This document shows, one piece after another, positions 9,028 through 16,764 of a stretch of DNA of 39,938 bases (positions are counted from its first letter, which is position 1; every line of letters begins with the position of its first letter). The notes under the pieces were generated by a model, which had not been told where the DNA came from, made no database searches, and was given only the letters and a program-made list of their open reading frames with translations. Position numbers and translations under genes: made by a program. The stretch is from contig JABDBC010000017.1 of NCBI GenBank assembly GCA_013288825.1, positions 1-39,938 of the forward strand. Reading direction: 5' to 3'. This stretch comes from Chlamydiota bacterium (lineage in GTDB: Bacteria; Chlamydiota; Chlamydiia; Chlamydiales; Parachlamydiaceae).

Positions 9028-10344
9028 ATGATTAAGAAGGTTAGTGAATTCATTATTGGACATTTGTCAGTGCTCAGTATGCTGACGATGTGCTTAGGTG
9101 GTCATTCATCGATGTCCGCTCAGCAGTATTATCCCAATCAAGATTACCATGGCAATCAAAGTCAGGACGTAAATCAGACTTATAGTAATCAAGACCAAAA
9201 TATGAATCAGATGTATAGCAATCAAGATCAAGAAATGCATCAAGAGTATTCTGTTGGGCAAGAACAACAACCTGCCAATCAACAATACTATGTCAACCAG
9301 GATCCATATCAAAATGTTGGCAATCAGCAGTATGCTCAGCCTCAGCAAGGATATTATGTAGGCAAAGAGCATCAAGATTATGAACAATATGCCGTCGACC
9401 AGAATCAAAATGTTGGTAATGAACAGTATGCTCAGCCTCAACAAGGCTATTTTGTTGGACAAGAGCATCAAAATAATCAACAGTATGCTGTCGACCACAA
9501 TCAAAATGTTGGTCAGGTTCAATATGGCAACCAAGAATATTATGGTGGTCATGATCAGTATGAACAGCTTCAACAAGGCTACTATGTTGCTCAAGGGCAA
9601 TATGACAATCAGGGTTATTATGGCAATGGAGAATGTTGCCCTGAACAATATTGTCAATATGATTGTGAGCAGCCTTGTGGAACAACTTGGTGCTCTAAAC
9701 CAGTGTTATTTGTGGGTGGAATGTTAGTGGGTGCTGGAATTTGCGCTGCAGTTGGTGCCGGTGTTGCCAATAGCAAGCATGGCCATCATGGTGCAACAGG
9801 AGCTACAGGAGCAACGGGGGCAGGTTCAACAGGAGCCACAGGTTCAACTGGAGCTACAGGTTCAACTGGGGCCACAGGAACCACTGGCGCAACGGGAACG
9901 ACTGGACCTACAGGAGCCACATTCGTGGATGATACTGGTCAAACATTGTCCTTTCAGTTTCCCGAAATAGGCTTTACATATACGCCAAGTGGAAACACTG
10001 TGGTGGTGACGGCATTTGTAGGACAACCTGACGGGGTGGTGATTACGCTACAGCCTTCAGCGACATTCACTGGTGGATCGGGGTCATTAGGCGGAACAAT
10101 TACGATTACCGATCCTCCCTTTGGAGATTATGTAGCAGGTATTCAGTTTGTCGCGCCATCTGGTACAGTAATTACAATTCCTAATAATCGCGTGATCGTG
10201 GTTGCTTCGAGGAATGGAGGTTCTAACACGACTGTACCGTTGGCTACATCTGTGACATTATTTTCTCAGGAAGCTCAGGATTCAAGTAGTTTTACATACG
10301 GTCCCGAGCCAACTAGTCCTTTAGGTCCCGTGCCTACGCCATAA
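9028..10344 (+). CDS. Secreted Gln/Asn-rich collagen-like protein, copy 2
   Basis: This 438-residue paralogue of the preceding gene has a signal peptide (about 1-31, ending near MSAQQ). A long Gln/Asn/Tyr-rich region (about 32-198) contains a 32-residue repeat whose units begin near residues 95, 127 and 159 (QNVG[14 protein letters not shown] type). A Cys cluster (about 200-223: [15 protein letters not shown]) is followed by a hydrophobic segment (about 225-248), a short Gly-Ala-Thr collagen tract (253-297) and a C-terminal beta domain. That domain aligns with copy 1 through PDG...VxxxP..FG.Y.AG and a shared end (SQxAxxxxxFxYG). GGAG precedes the start. A strong terminator follows. The Gln/Asn tract has prion-like composition. 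The function is probably as a cell-surface or secreted polymer. Confidence 0.9.
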   Translation: MIKKVSEFIIGHLSVLSMLTMCLGGHSSMSAQQYYPNQDYHGNQSQDVNQTYSNQDQNMNQMYSNQDQEMHQEYSVGQEQQPANQQYYVNQDPYQNVGNQQYAQPQQGYYVGKEHQDYEQYAVDQNQNVGNEQYAQPQQGYFVGQEHQNNQQYAVDHNQNVGQVQYGNQEYYGGHDQYEQLQQGYYVAQGQYDNQGYYGNGECCPEQYCQYDCEQPCGTTWCSKPVLFVGGMLVGAGICAAVGAGVANSKHGHHGATGATGATGAGSTGATGSTGATGSTGATGTTGATGTTGPTGATFVDDTGQTLSFQFPEIGFTYTPSGNTVVVTAFVGQPDGVVITLQPSATFTGGSGSLGGTITITDPPFGDYVAGIQFVAPSGTVITIPNNRVIVVASRNGGSNTTVPLATSVTLFSQEAQDSSSFTYGPEPTSPLGPVPTP

Positions 10345-10351
10345 CATGCTG

Positions 10352-10387
10352 AACGTGCCCGCAACATTTTGTGGGCACGTTTTTTTT
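10352..10387 (+). terminator. Intrinsic terminator after the collagen-like pair
   Basis: A 9-bp perfect stem, AACGTGCCC (10352-10360) with GGGCACGTT (10373-10381), closes a 12-base loop and is followed directly by an uninterrupted T tract through 10387. It sits eight bases after the stop of the second collagen-like gene, ending that transcription unit. Confidence 0.92.
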
Positions 10388-10520
10388 ATCATTTTTTTCT
10401 TTTTTATCTCATTCTGTAGCCCACTCCAAGGTTTTCGCGAGCCTGCGAGCAAAAACCGCAGGTGTGGGAACAGATGTAAATCAAAAATAACCAGGGACAG
10501 GCTGTGAAAAAATTAATAAT
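10388..10520. other. Intergenic stretch, no gene found
   Basis: Together with the repeat at 10521-10783 and flanking bases, 10345-10843 is gene-free. This part is T-rich at first and then contains an imperfect hairpin (10420-10468, outer pairs CCCAC/GTGGG, inner GGTTTT/AAAACC). No open frame of note or recognisable RNA gene was seen. Confidence 0.6.
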
Positions 10521-10783
10521 TGGTTTGTGCCGGCCCTCCGGGACGGTATGTGTCGGTTGGTGCTTACCCAGGCTTCGCTGACCCCTCCGGGGAGCTTCAG
10601 CCTGGGCTATTACGTGAACAGGCCCTCCGGGCTGTATGCGGTAGCTTTTGTTAGAAAATTATTTTTCACACTGCCCGGAGGGCTGTTTACGTAATAGCCC
10701 AGGCTGAAGCTCCCCGGAGGGGTAAGCGAAGCCTGGGTAAGCGCCAACCAACACATACCGTCCCGGAGGGCCGGCACAAACCA
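10521..10783. repeat. Large GC-rich nested-palindrome element, copy 1
   Basis: The arms 10521-10634 and 10671-10783 are inverted copies of each other with a few mismatches and a one-base indel. Weaker pairing continues out to 10503 and 10800 (TGTGAAAAAA / TTTTTTCACA). Each arm contains smaller palindromes: a GGCCCTCCGGGAC block, a hairpin bounded by CCCAGGCT/AGCCTGGG with CCCCTCCGGGG inside, and AACAGGCCCTCCGGGCTGTT. It lies between the convergent collagen operon and cysJ-like gene. The second copy is at 16289-16580 with nearly identical arms but a different centre, so the arms, not the loop, are what is conserved. Confidence 0.93.
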
Positions 10784-10843
10784 TTATCGATTTTTTCACA
10801 CCCTTGAACTGGTTCTTCATTATTTGTAAATAGAATAATTTGC

Positions 10844-11989
10844 TTAATAGACATCGCGCAGGTAGCGCTTCTCGGTTCGAAGGCGCTTCACATACATCTT
10901 TGCAGTATCATCGCCAAAGTTTCCGTGCTGTTTTATCACTTGCAACAATGTGGCTTCAACGTCTTTGGCCATTCTCTGGGCATCTCCACACACATAGAAA
11001 TATCCCCCATTCTCCAGCCAGTCGAACAGCTCCTTCCCTCGATCCAACATCCGATGTTGTACATAGACTTTGTGTTCCTGATCTCGTGAGAAGGCAACGT
11101 CAAGCCTTAACTTTCCATGAGCTACCAACTCATTCCAGAAGTTTTCATAAAAAAAGTTAAATTCCTGGTGGCATTCTCCGAAAAAGAGCCAACTTTTTCC
11201 TGACACGCTCCGCATGGAGCGCTCTTGCATAAAGGCGCGGAAAGGTGCAATGCCGGTTCCTGGGCCGACCATAATGATTGGAGCATCATCGTGAGGGAGG
11301 GTAAAGCCGTGGTGGCGTTGAATATAGACTGGCACAATAGCCTCATTTAAGGGAGCAATCTGACAAAGGTATTGGGTGCACACGCCGGTCCGGACGGTTC
11401 CGTTGCAGGCATACTTAAGCAGAGCCACAGTCAGATGAATCTCTTCCTCATTGGCCTTCGGTGAGGAGGCAATGGAATAAAACCGCGGCAGTAGTGGCAT
11501 GAGTATGCTAGAAAATTCCTGAGGGCTAAAAAGGACTTCCTGATTGGCATGCATCAAATCTGTGACATGATTTGAGCTCAGATATTCTTTAAGGGCTATT
11601 TTATTGCTTTCAAGCAGGAATGATTCCAGAAATATTTTTTTGTCAGTATTTGTCTGTCTGAGAGCAATTTCACTTAACAGTTTTCGGTTAATTTCGACAA
11701 TATTTGCTCGTGACGCTAGAAAATCGAGGAATGTCCACTCTTTATCGTGTCGATCTTTTACAATCTCGGCACCTGAGGCATGGAGGATATGCAGCAATTG
11801 ATGAACAGCAAAGTTGTCGTTCTGTGGAAATATAGCGATGCTATCACCCACCTCATAATTGATATTTGAACCCTTCAGATCGAGTACAACATGCTGGGTA
11901 TCTTTATGCGATCCTGGCTTGCAAAGGCTATACCTTTCTTTAATAGACGCTAAAAAGGGGTTGTTTTTGTTATATATTTCTTCCATCAT
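10844..11989 (-). CDS. CysJ-like flavoprotein reductase lacking the flavodoxin domain
   Basis: This 381-residue FAD/NADPH oxidoreductase resembles the C-terminal half of sulfite reductase alpha subunit and cytochrome P450 reductase. It has the FAD motif RFYSIASSP (169-177), a TGVCTQYL segment (201-208) that would cover FAD phosphates, the NADPH motif GPGTGIAPFR (242-251), the CGDAQRM motif (334-340), and an aromatic C-terminal residue (LRDVY) that usually stacks on the flavin. The N-terminal FMN-binding flavodoxin domain of CysJ is absent, and no sulfite reductase hemoprotein gene is nearby. Electrons must go to a separate acceptor that is not identified here. I recall a similar short cysJ-annotated protein in Chlamydia, but have not checked it. 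Confidence 0.88.
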   Translation of the reverse strand: MMEEIYNKNNPFLASIKERYSLCKPGSHKDTQHVVLDLKGSNINYEVGDSIAIFPQNDNFAVHQLLHILHASGAEIVKDRHDKEWTFLDFLASRANIVEINRKLLSEIALRQTNTDKKIFLESFLLESNKIALKEYLSSNHVTDLMHANQEVLFSPQEFSSILMPLLPRFYSIASSPKANEEEIHLTVALLKYACNGTVRTGVCTQYLCQIAPLNEAIVPVYIQRHHGFTLPHDDAPIIMVGPGTGIAPFRAFMQERSMRSVSGKSWLFFGECHQEFNFFYENFWNELVAHGKLRLDVAFSRDQEHKVYVQHRMLDRGKELFDWLENGGYFYVCGDAQRMAKDVEATLLQVIKQHGNFGDDTAKMYVKRLRTEKRYLRDVY

Positions 11990-12048
11990 AAGAGCCGTTG
12001 ATTGTTTTTACCTCACTAAAAAATTATACCAAAATATACAATTAATGT

Positions 12049-13296
12049 ATGCAGATGACTTCCCAAGAAGATGCTTTTTTTATCGTGGAAACCTTGAGCA
12101 AAGCGGGTTATATCGCCTACTTTGCTGGGGGATGGGTTCGCGATTTCCTATTAAAACACCCTTCAGATGATATCGACATTGCGACAAATGCCCCTCCAGA
12201 AGTTGTCATGAGTTTATTTAAAAATACAGTTCCGGTGGGCATTGCTTTTGGCATCGTCATCGTCGTGATTAAGGGTCATCCCTATGAAGTGGCCTCCTTT
12301 CGAAGAGATATCGAATACATAGGGGGACGAAGACCGGAAAAAATTGAGCTGTCGACTCCGCAAGAGGATGCCTATCGGAGGGATTTCACTATCAACGGAA
12401 TGTTTTACGATCCGTTGCAGGATGTGATCATTGACTACGTACATGGGAAAGAGGACTTAGCGCGCGGAGTGATTCGCACCATTGGGAGTCCCCATGAGCG
12501 TTTTGCTGAAGACCGATTGCGAATGGTGCGCGCAATCCGTTTTGCCTCCCGCTTTGGTTTTGAGATGGATCCTGAGACCCAACATGCCATTCAAGTCCAT
12601 GCCAATACTCTTTTTCCCGCTGTAGCGATGGAAAGAGTTTGGCAGGAATTCCATAAAATGGCAAAGTTTCCAGGGTTTGACTTCGCGTTGGTAGAGATGC
12701 ATCGACTGGGCCTTCTTTCGGTGATTTTTCCTGCACTTGAGAATCTCGAATTAGAAATGATTCAGCAAAGGGTCGCAAATTTTAAAGCTTTTCCGAAAGA
12801 AACGCCAACGATTCTTTATTTGATGGAGCTTTTTCCTAATTTGTCTTTAAAAGAATTACTCCAACTTTGTGAGTATCTTAAGACGAGCGGGCATGAGGGG
12901 AGCATTTTAGAGTTTGCGCACAAGGGAAGAACTCTGTTGGAGAAGGAAGAAATAGCACCAGAGCAGATTGAAACACCTGAATGGGTGAAATTTTATGCAG
13001 ACCGGTTTTTTCAAGCCTATTTCAATACGATCGCCACAGGGTACTCTAAAGAACAAAAAGAAGAAATCTTGCAACGCCATCAGAAGCGGCATGAAGCCTT
13101 GAAACCGCATATCAAACGCGTTGTAGAGAAAAAGCCTTTGGTCTCCGCAGCCGTGCTTCAAGCTCATGGAATTCTCCCTGGAAAGAAAATGGGAGCTTTA
13201 ATGAAAGAAGCAGAACAAATTGCCATTAAATATGACCTTCATGATCCTGAAGAGGTCATTGCACTCTTAAAACAAAACCCCCTTTGGAACATATGA
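12049..13296 (+). CDS. CCA tRNA nucleotidyltransferase / poly(A) polymerase family protein
   Basis: This 415-residue class II nucleotidyltransferase has GGWVRD (27-32), the catalytic DIDIAT (41-46; D41 and D43), the RRDFTIN motif (110-116) and the EDRLRMVRAIRFA motif near 156-168. The middle segment (PVG.AFG.V) lacks the RRFxLxHV pattern of dedicated poly(A) polymerases, so a CCA-adding role is more likely; chlamydial homologues are often named pcnB. It would repair or add the tRNA 3' CCA end. The start has no clear Shine-Dalgarno; ATG 12055 is an alternative. The stop overlaps the next gene's ATG (ATGA at 13293-13296), opening a four-gene cluster for RNA maturation. Confidence 0.88.
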   Translation: MQMTSQEDAFFIVETLSKAGYIAYFAGGWVRDFLLKHPSDDIDIATNAPPEVVMSLFKNTVPVGIAFGIVIVVIKGHPYEVASFRRDIEYIGGRRPEKIELSTPQEDAYRRDFTINGMFYDPLQDVIIDYVHGKEDLARGVIRTIGSPHERFAEDRLRMVRAIRFASRFGFEMDPETQHAIQVHANTLFPAVAMERVWQEFHKMAKFPGFDFALVEMHRLGLLSVIFPALENLELEMIQQRVANFKAFPKETPTILYLMELFPNLSLKELLQLCEYLKTSGHEGSILEFAHKGRTLLEKEEIAPEQIETPEWVKFYADRFFQAYFNTIATGYSKEQKEEILQRHQKRHEALKPHIKRVVEKKPLVSAAVLQAHGILPGKKMGALMKEAEQIAIKYDLHDPEEVIALLKQNPLWNI

Positions 13297-14039
13297 CACG
13301 AGAAATTATTAGCTCACAGCATCCCCTTGTAAAGCATTTTGTCAGATTAAGACAAAACCATGACTACCGTGATGAACATGGCAGCGTCATCATAGAAGGG
13401 ATGAAAATGGTCTCTGAAGTATGTACAAGTCACCATACGAAAGTTATTCTGACGTGTGATATAAATGCGATTCCCGCAAACGTCAAAGCCGACGAAGTCA
13501 TTGTCGTTAGCGAAGCTGTCATGGACAAAGTGTCTGGGGTGCAGAATCCTGAAGGGATCATTGCGGAAGTTGCAACTCCTAAACAAGCTTCATTGAAAGG
13601 ATGCAAGCGCGTCATTGCATGTGATGGCATCAATGATCCCGGTAATTTGGGGACTATTCTTCGAACGGCGCTGGCACTTGGATGGGAAGGGGCTTATATT
13701 CTAAATAACAGTTGCGATCCATATAATGACAAAGCCTTGCGAGCAGGTAAGGGGGCAACATTTCGCCTTCCACTTGCAAGGGGGTCCTGGAATGATCTAA
13801 AAGGACTCATTAAAGACAATCAATGGCAGCCTGTGGCAGCTGATGTTCACGGGATTGATATTAGAGAATTCCCTCGCCTTGATAAGATCCTGCTACTGTT
13901 GAGTAGTGAGGCTCAAGGGGTATCTGAGGAGGCAGCAAGCTTTAAGAAAGTGAAAATCCCCATGCCAGGTGAAATGGAATCGCTAAACGTTGCCGCCGCA
14001 GCCACAATTTGCATGTATGTACTGAGGTCGCATGAATGA
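13293..14039 (+). CDS. SpoU/TrmH-family rRNA or tRNA 2'-O-methyltransferase
   Basis: This 248-residue SPOUT methyltransferase has motif 1 NDPGNLGTILRTA, motif 2 around LLLSSEAQGV and motif 3 IPMPGEMESLNVAAAA near the C-terminus, which together form the knot that binds S-adenosylmethionine. The N-terminal 90 residues fit the SpoU substrate-binding domain (eL30-like: ITSQHPLVKH-type start, EG, VxxVSxxVMxKVSG). Target nucleotide unknown. The ATG at 13293 is favoured because it overlaps the upstream stop (ATGA). Its own stop overlaps the rsgA start in the same way at 14036-14039, so it is translationally coupled on both sides. Confidence 0.92.
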   Translation: MTREIISSQHPLVKHFVRLRQNHDYRDEHGSVIIEGMKMVSEVCTSHHTKVILTCDINAIPANVKADEVIVVSEAVMDKVSGVQNPEGIIAEVATPKQASLKGCKRVIACDGINDPGNLGTILRTALALGWEGAYILNNSCDPYNDKALRAGKGATFRLPLARGSWNDLKGLIKDNQWQPVAADVHGIDIREFPRLDKILLLLSSEAQGVSEEAASFKKVKIPMPGEMESLNVAAAATICMYVLRSHE

Positions 14040-15181
14040 ATGAGCCAAGCAAGCATAGCAGAAAACGTTGGAGCAGCTGTACCGTCGAAGAGGAATTTTT
14101 TGGCGAAGAACGGAAAAAAGGAAAAAAACAAAGAAAACATGCTATTGCAACAGACAGATCAAAATATAAAAAGACAGATCAAGATAAAATTGTAAAACGG
14201 GCTAAAGATAAAGAACAGGAGAAAGAGGAGCACTTGAGAGGAAGAGTCCTCTCAGTGATGTCTCAAGGGATTTCAGTAGATTGTGAAGGAAAGATAATCA
14301 CTTGCGCGCTTAAAGGGATTCTTAAGAAAGACAAAACGCAGCTCAAAAATTTGGTAACTGTTGGTGATTGGGTGCGATTAGAGGAAATTTGTCCTGGAGA
14401 AGGACAAATTTACTCTGTCGAACCACGGCAATCGGTTCTTTCGCGCGCAGACAATCTCTCTCGAAGAAAACAGCAACTCATTGCAGCAAACATCGATCAA
14501 GTACTCATTACTGTTTCTGTCGTATCTCCTCCGTTGAAACCGTTTATTGTAGATCGCTACATCATTGCGACTCAAATGGGCAGAATGATCCCCATCATCG
14601 TTGTAAATAAGATCGATCTTTTTGAGGATAGTACTTTCGATAACTCATTGAGAGCAGAGGAAAAAGTTCTCTATGATGAGTTTATATCTGCTTACCGAAA
14701 AGCTGGGTTGAGAGTGATTGGTGTAAGTGCTGCAACAGGAGAAGGGATTGACGATCTGAGGCGCGAGATGCAAGGGAAAGCATCCGTTTTTTCAGGTCAA
14801 TCCGGCGTTGGCAAGTCGTCACTAATTACAGCGGTGACGGGGATGGCACTACTCGTAGGACCGATTGTTGGGAAAACCCAAAAAGGAACCCATACAACAT
14901 CAGCTGCTTCGTTTTTGCAGCTGCCTTCGGGTGGTTGGTGTATTGATACCCCTGGAATTAGAAGCTTTGGAGTATGGAATTTAAACAAAGAGGATATCGA
15001 AGCTTACTTTACTGAAATATATGCATGTGGAAGGAAATGTAAGTATCCCGACTGTTCCCACTTGCATGAACAAGAGTGTGCTGTTATAAGGGCAATAGAG
15101 GCAGGAGAGATATCGCTGCTGCGTTACCGCTCATATCAATATCTTATTGAGAGTCTTCACGAGAGACATTTACGTAGGTAA
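14036..15181 (+). CDS. rsgA: Small ribosomal subunit maturation GTPase RsgA
   Basis: RsgA is a circularly permuted GTPase that checks 30S subunit maturation. The 381-residue protein shows the permuted order: G4 NKID (191-194), G1 GQSGVGKSS (254-262), a G2 THTT (285-288), and G3 DTPG (304-307). An OB-fold (about 68-130) precedes it. The zinc domain has C335, C340, H342 and C348. The first about 65 residues are an unusually long, Lys/Arg/Glu-rich extension, possibly rRNA-binding. It overlaps the preceding methyltransferase by four bases and is followed five bases later by the MASE1 gene. Confidence 0.95.
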   Translation: MNEPSKHSRKRWSSCTVEEEFFGEERKKGKKQRKHAIATDRSKYKKTDQDKIVKRAKDKEQEKEEHLRGRVLSVMSQGISVDCEGKIITCALKGILKKDKTQLKNLVTVGDWVRLEEICPGEGQIYSVEPRQSVLSRADNLSRRKQQLIAANIDQVLITVSVVSPPLKPFIVDRYIIATQMGRMIPIIVVNKIDLFEDSTFDNSLRAEEKVLYDEFISAYRKAGLRVIGVSAATGEGIDDLRREMQGKASVFSGQSGVGKSSLITAVTGMALLVGPIVGKTQKGTHTTSAASFLQLPSGGWCIDTPGIRSFGVWNLNKEDIEAYFTEIYACGRKCKYPDCSHLHEQECAVIRAIEAGEISLLRYRSYQYLIESLHERHLRR

Positions 15182-15186
15182 GAATA

Positions 15187-16173
15187 ATGATTGTTCAGCC
15201 CTTACGCACGACTTCAATTTCTCATAATATCGTCGTGCTTTCTTTTGTCGCCATCATCTATTTTTCCTTAGGATATTTAGGACATAAACTTGCCGTTGCA
15301 GGAACCAATTCTTCCCCTATTTGGCCAGCAGCAGGGTTTGCTTTGGGAGCCCTTTTACTCTTAGGATATCGCGCTTCTTTTTCTGTGCTTTTGGGCTGTT
15401 GGGGTGAAAGTGCGATTCGTCTTCAAGAATATGCATTTGATCACCCCAACATTAGCATTGGGATGATCAGTTTCACAATGGCTTTTGGGGCCGCTTTGCA
15501 GGCTGTGGTTGCGACCCTATTGATTCGGCGATACATTGGGTCTCTCAATATATTAGAGATTCCAATGACGGTCATCAAATTTATGTTCTTTGGAGCTCTT
15601 AGTTGTTTAATAGGAGCGAGTATTGGAATCTTAGCGCAAAGAATGGCTGGACTAACACCTTGGTCGGATTATCTAAAATATTGGTTGACCTGGTGGTTGG
15701 GAGATAGCGGGGGAGTTTTCGTGATCACTCCTCTTATGCTTGCCTGGCTTGGAGGATATAAATTTACGATCCCCTATAAAATCCCTTATCAATCCCTATT
15801 AATTCTGATTTTATTCCTGGTTATTAGCTATATAAACATTTTGACACGTGCTCAGTTTCTATATCTGTTTTTTCCTGCAGTAATTTGGGCTACCTGTCGC
15901 TTTGGATTTAAGGGTATGACATTTGGGGTCTTATGGACAGTAAGCACAATCACATTAGAGACCTATAAGGGTGCAGGATACTATGTAGGCCCATCGCTTG
16001 CGGAGTCATTGTTATTTGTAGACTTGTTTATTGTTGTGATCACAGCTACTATGCTGATATTAACGGCGGAGCTTCAGCAAAGAGCTGCAGTGCAAACGGT
16101 ATGGGAAGGGACGCCGACAGGGATGCAGTACACGCTCAAGATAAAAAAATACTTCTGGTACAAACGCAAATAA
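15187..16173 (+). CDS. MASE1-like integral membrane protein without an output domain
   Basis: This 328-residue protein has about eight hydrophobic segments filling nearly all of residues 15-300. It matches the MASE1 sensory membrane domain: the early SSPIWPAAGFALGALLLLGYR motif (42-62, a Pro-containing loop) and the WLGDSGGVFVITPLMLAW motif (about 170-187). In most proteins MASE1 is followed by a histidine kinase, GGDEF or PAS output domain. Here the protein stops about 30 residues after the last helix, with a basic, unconserved tail. No kinase remnant was seen in the other two forward frames before the repeat at 16289. It is preceded by TAGGTAAG, close to rsgA, and is probably co-transcribed with it. 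The ligand is unknown. Confidence 0.82.
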   Translation: MIVQPLRTTSISHNIVVLSFVAIIYFSLGYLGHKLAVAGTNSSPIWPAAGFALGALLLLGYRASFSVLLGCWGESAIRLQEYAFDHPNISIGMISFTMAFGAALQAVVATLLIRRYIGSLNILEIPMTVIKFMFFGALSCLIGASIGILAQRMAGLTPWSDYLKYWLTWWLGDSGGVFVITPLMLAWLGGYKFTIPYKIPYQSLLILILFLVISYINILTRAQFLYLFFPAVIWATCRFGFKGMTFGVLWTVSTITLETYKGAGYYVGPSLAESLLFVDLFIVVITATMLILTAELQQRAAVQTVWEGTPTGMQYTLKIKKYFWYKRK

Positions 16174-16288
16174 AAAGCCCTCTTAGGGCATTCAGATTAT
16201 TGTACACCATTAAGTATACAATATAGTTGCTGAAAAATCAAAAAAATCTGGCTATTGGTTTAACTTCGTCCAAAAGATAGCGCAATTA
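16174..16288. other. Intergenic stretch with weak terminator-like hairpin and left target-site repeat
   Basis: The gap 16174-16764 carries no convincing gene. This portion holds a short GCCCT/AGGGC hairpin just after the MASE1 stop, without a T-run, and an AT-rich segment. GCAATTA at 16282-16288 abuts the large inverted repeat and recurs exactly at its far side (16581-16587). Confidence 0.6.
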
Positions 16289-16580
16289 GTTTGTGCCGGC
16301 CCTCCGGGACGGTATGTGTGGGTTGGCGTTTACCCAGGCTTCGCTTACCCCTCCGGGGAGCTTCAGCCTGGGCTATTATGTGAACAGGCCCTCCGGGCTG
16401 TTTGCAACATCTGTCATTTGCTGTGCTAGATATGTCGATGTGTTTCAGCAAGTGAAAGAAGTTGCAAACAGCCCGGAGGGCCTGTTCATGTAATAGCCCA
16501 GGCTGAAGCTCCCCGGAGGGGTAAGCGAAGCCTGGGTAAACGCCAACCTACACATACCGTCCCGGAGGGCCGGCACTTCT
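16289..16580. mobile_element. Large GC-rich nested-palindrome element, copy 2, flanked by 7-bp direct repeat
   Basis: The arms 16289-16408 and 16461-16580 pair without any indel. They match copy 1 (10521-10783) closely in the sequence GTGCCGGCCCTCCGGGACGG, the CCCAGGCT/AGCCTGGG hairpin and the CCTCCGGG hairpin. The centre is unrelated to that of copy 1. GCAATTA occurs immediately on both sides (16282-16288 and 16581-16587), which looks like a target-site duplication and argues for insertion as a unit. It carries a 66-codon open frame (16293-16493) through the palindrome, which I do not call as a gene. There is no transposase inside; mobilisation in trans is inferred. Confidence 0.8.
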
Positions 16581-16587
16581 GCAATTA

Positions 16588-16764
16588 CCTCCTATTTAGA
16601 TTTCTTTAATCCATCTCATTACACTATTTACTAGACTTTCTTTTATTAATCCCACCTTTTTCTCAATTTCTATGTTTATTTTGCTAAAAACAACACTTAA
16701 TTAACTAAAATGTTATAATAATAGTTATAAGTGATTAATGATGAGATGATAACTGGAGGTTCAA
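16588..16764 (+). promoter_or_regulatory. AT-rich upstream region with candidate promoter for the 475-residue gene
   Basis: This stretch is strongly AT-rich. It contains TATAAT at 16714-16719, a good -10 candidate about 45 bases before the ATG at 16765, but no clear -35 at the usual spacing. GGAGG lies six to seven bases before the ATG. No open frame was seen. Confidence 0.4.

Noticed and set aside
9106-9657. 183-codon open frame opposite the Gln/Asn repeat region
   Set aside because: Its Ile/Leu richness follows from reading the CAA/AAT/TAT-rich repeat on the other strand.
16085-16230. Frameshifted kinase domain after the MASE1 gene
   Set aside because: Other forward frames give no kinase or GGDEF motif before stops.
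16293-16493. 66-codon open frame inside the palindromic element
   Set aside because: No ribosome-binding site, and it overlaps the inverted repeat arms. It is kept as an observation, not as a gene.
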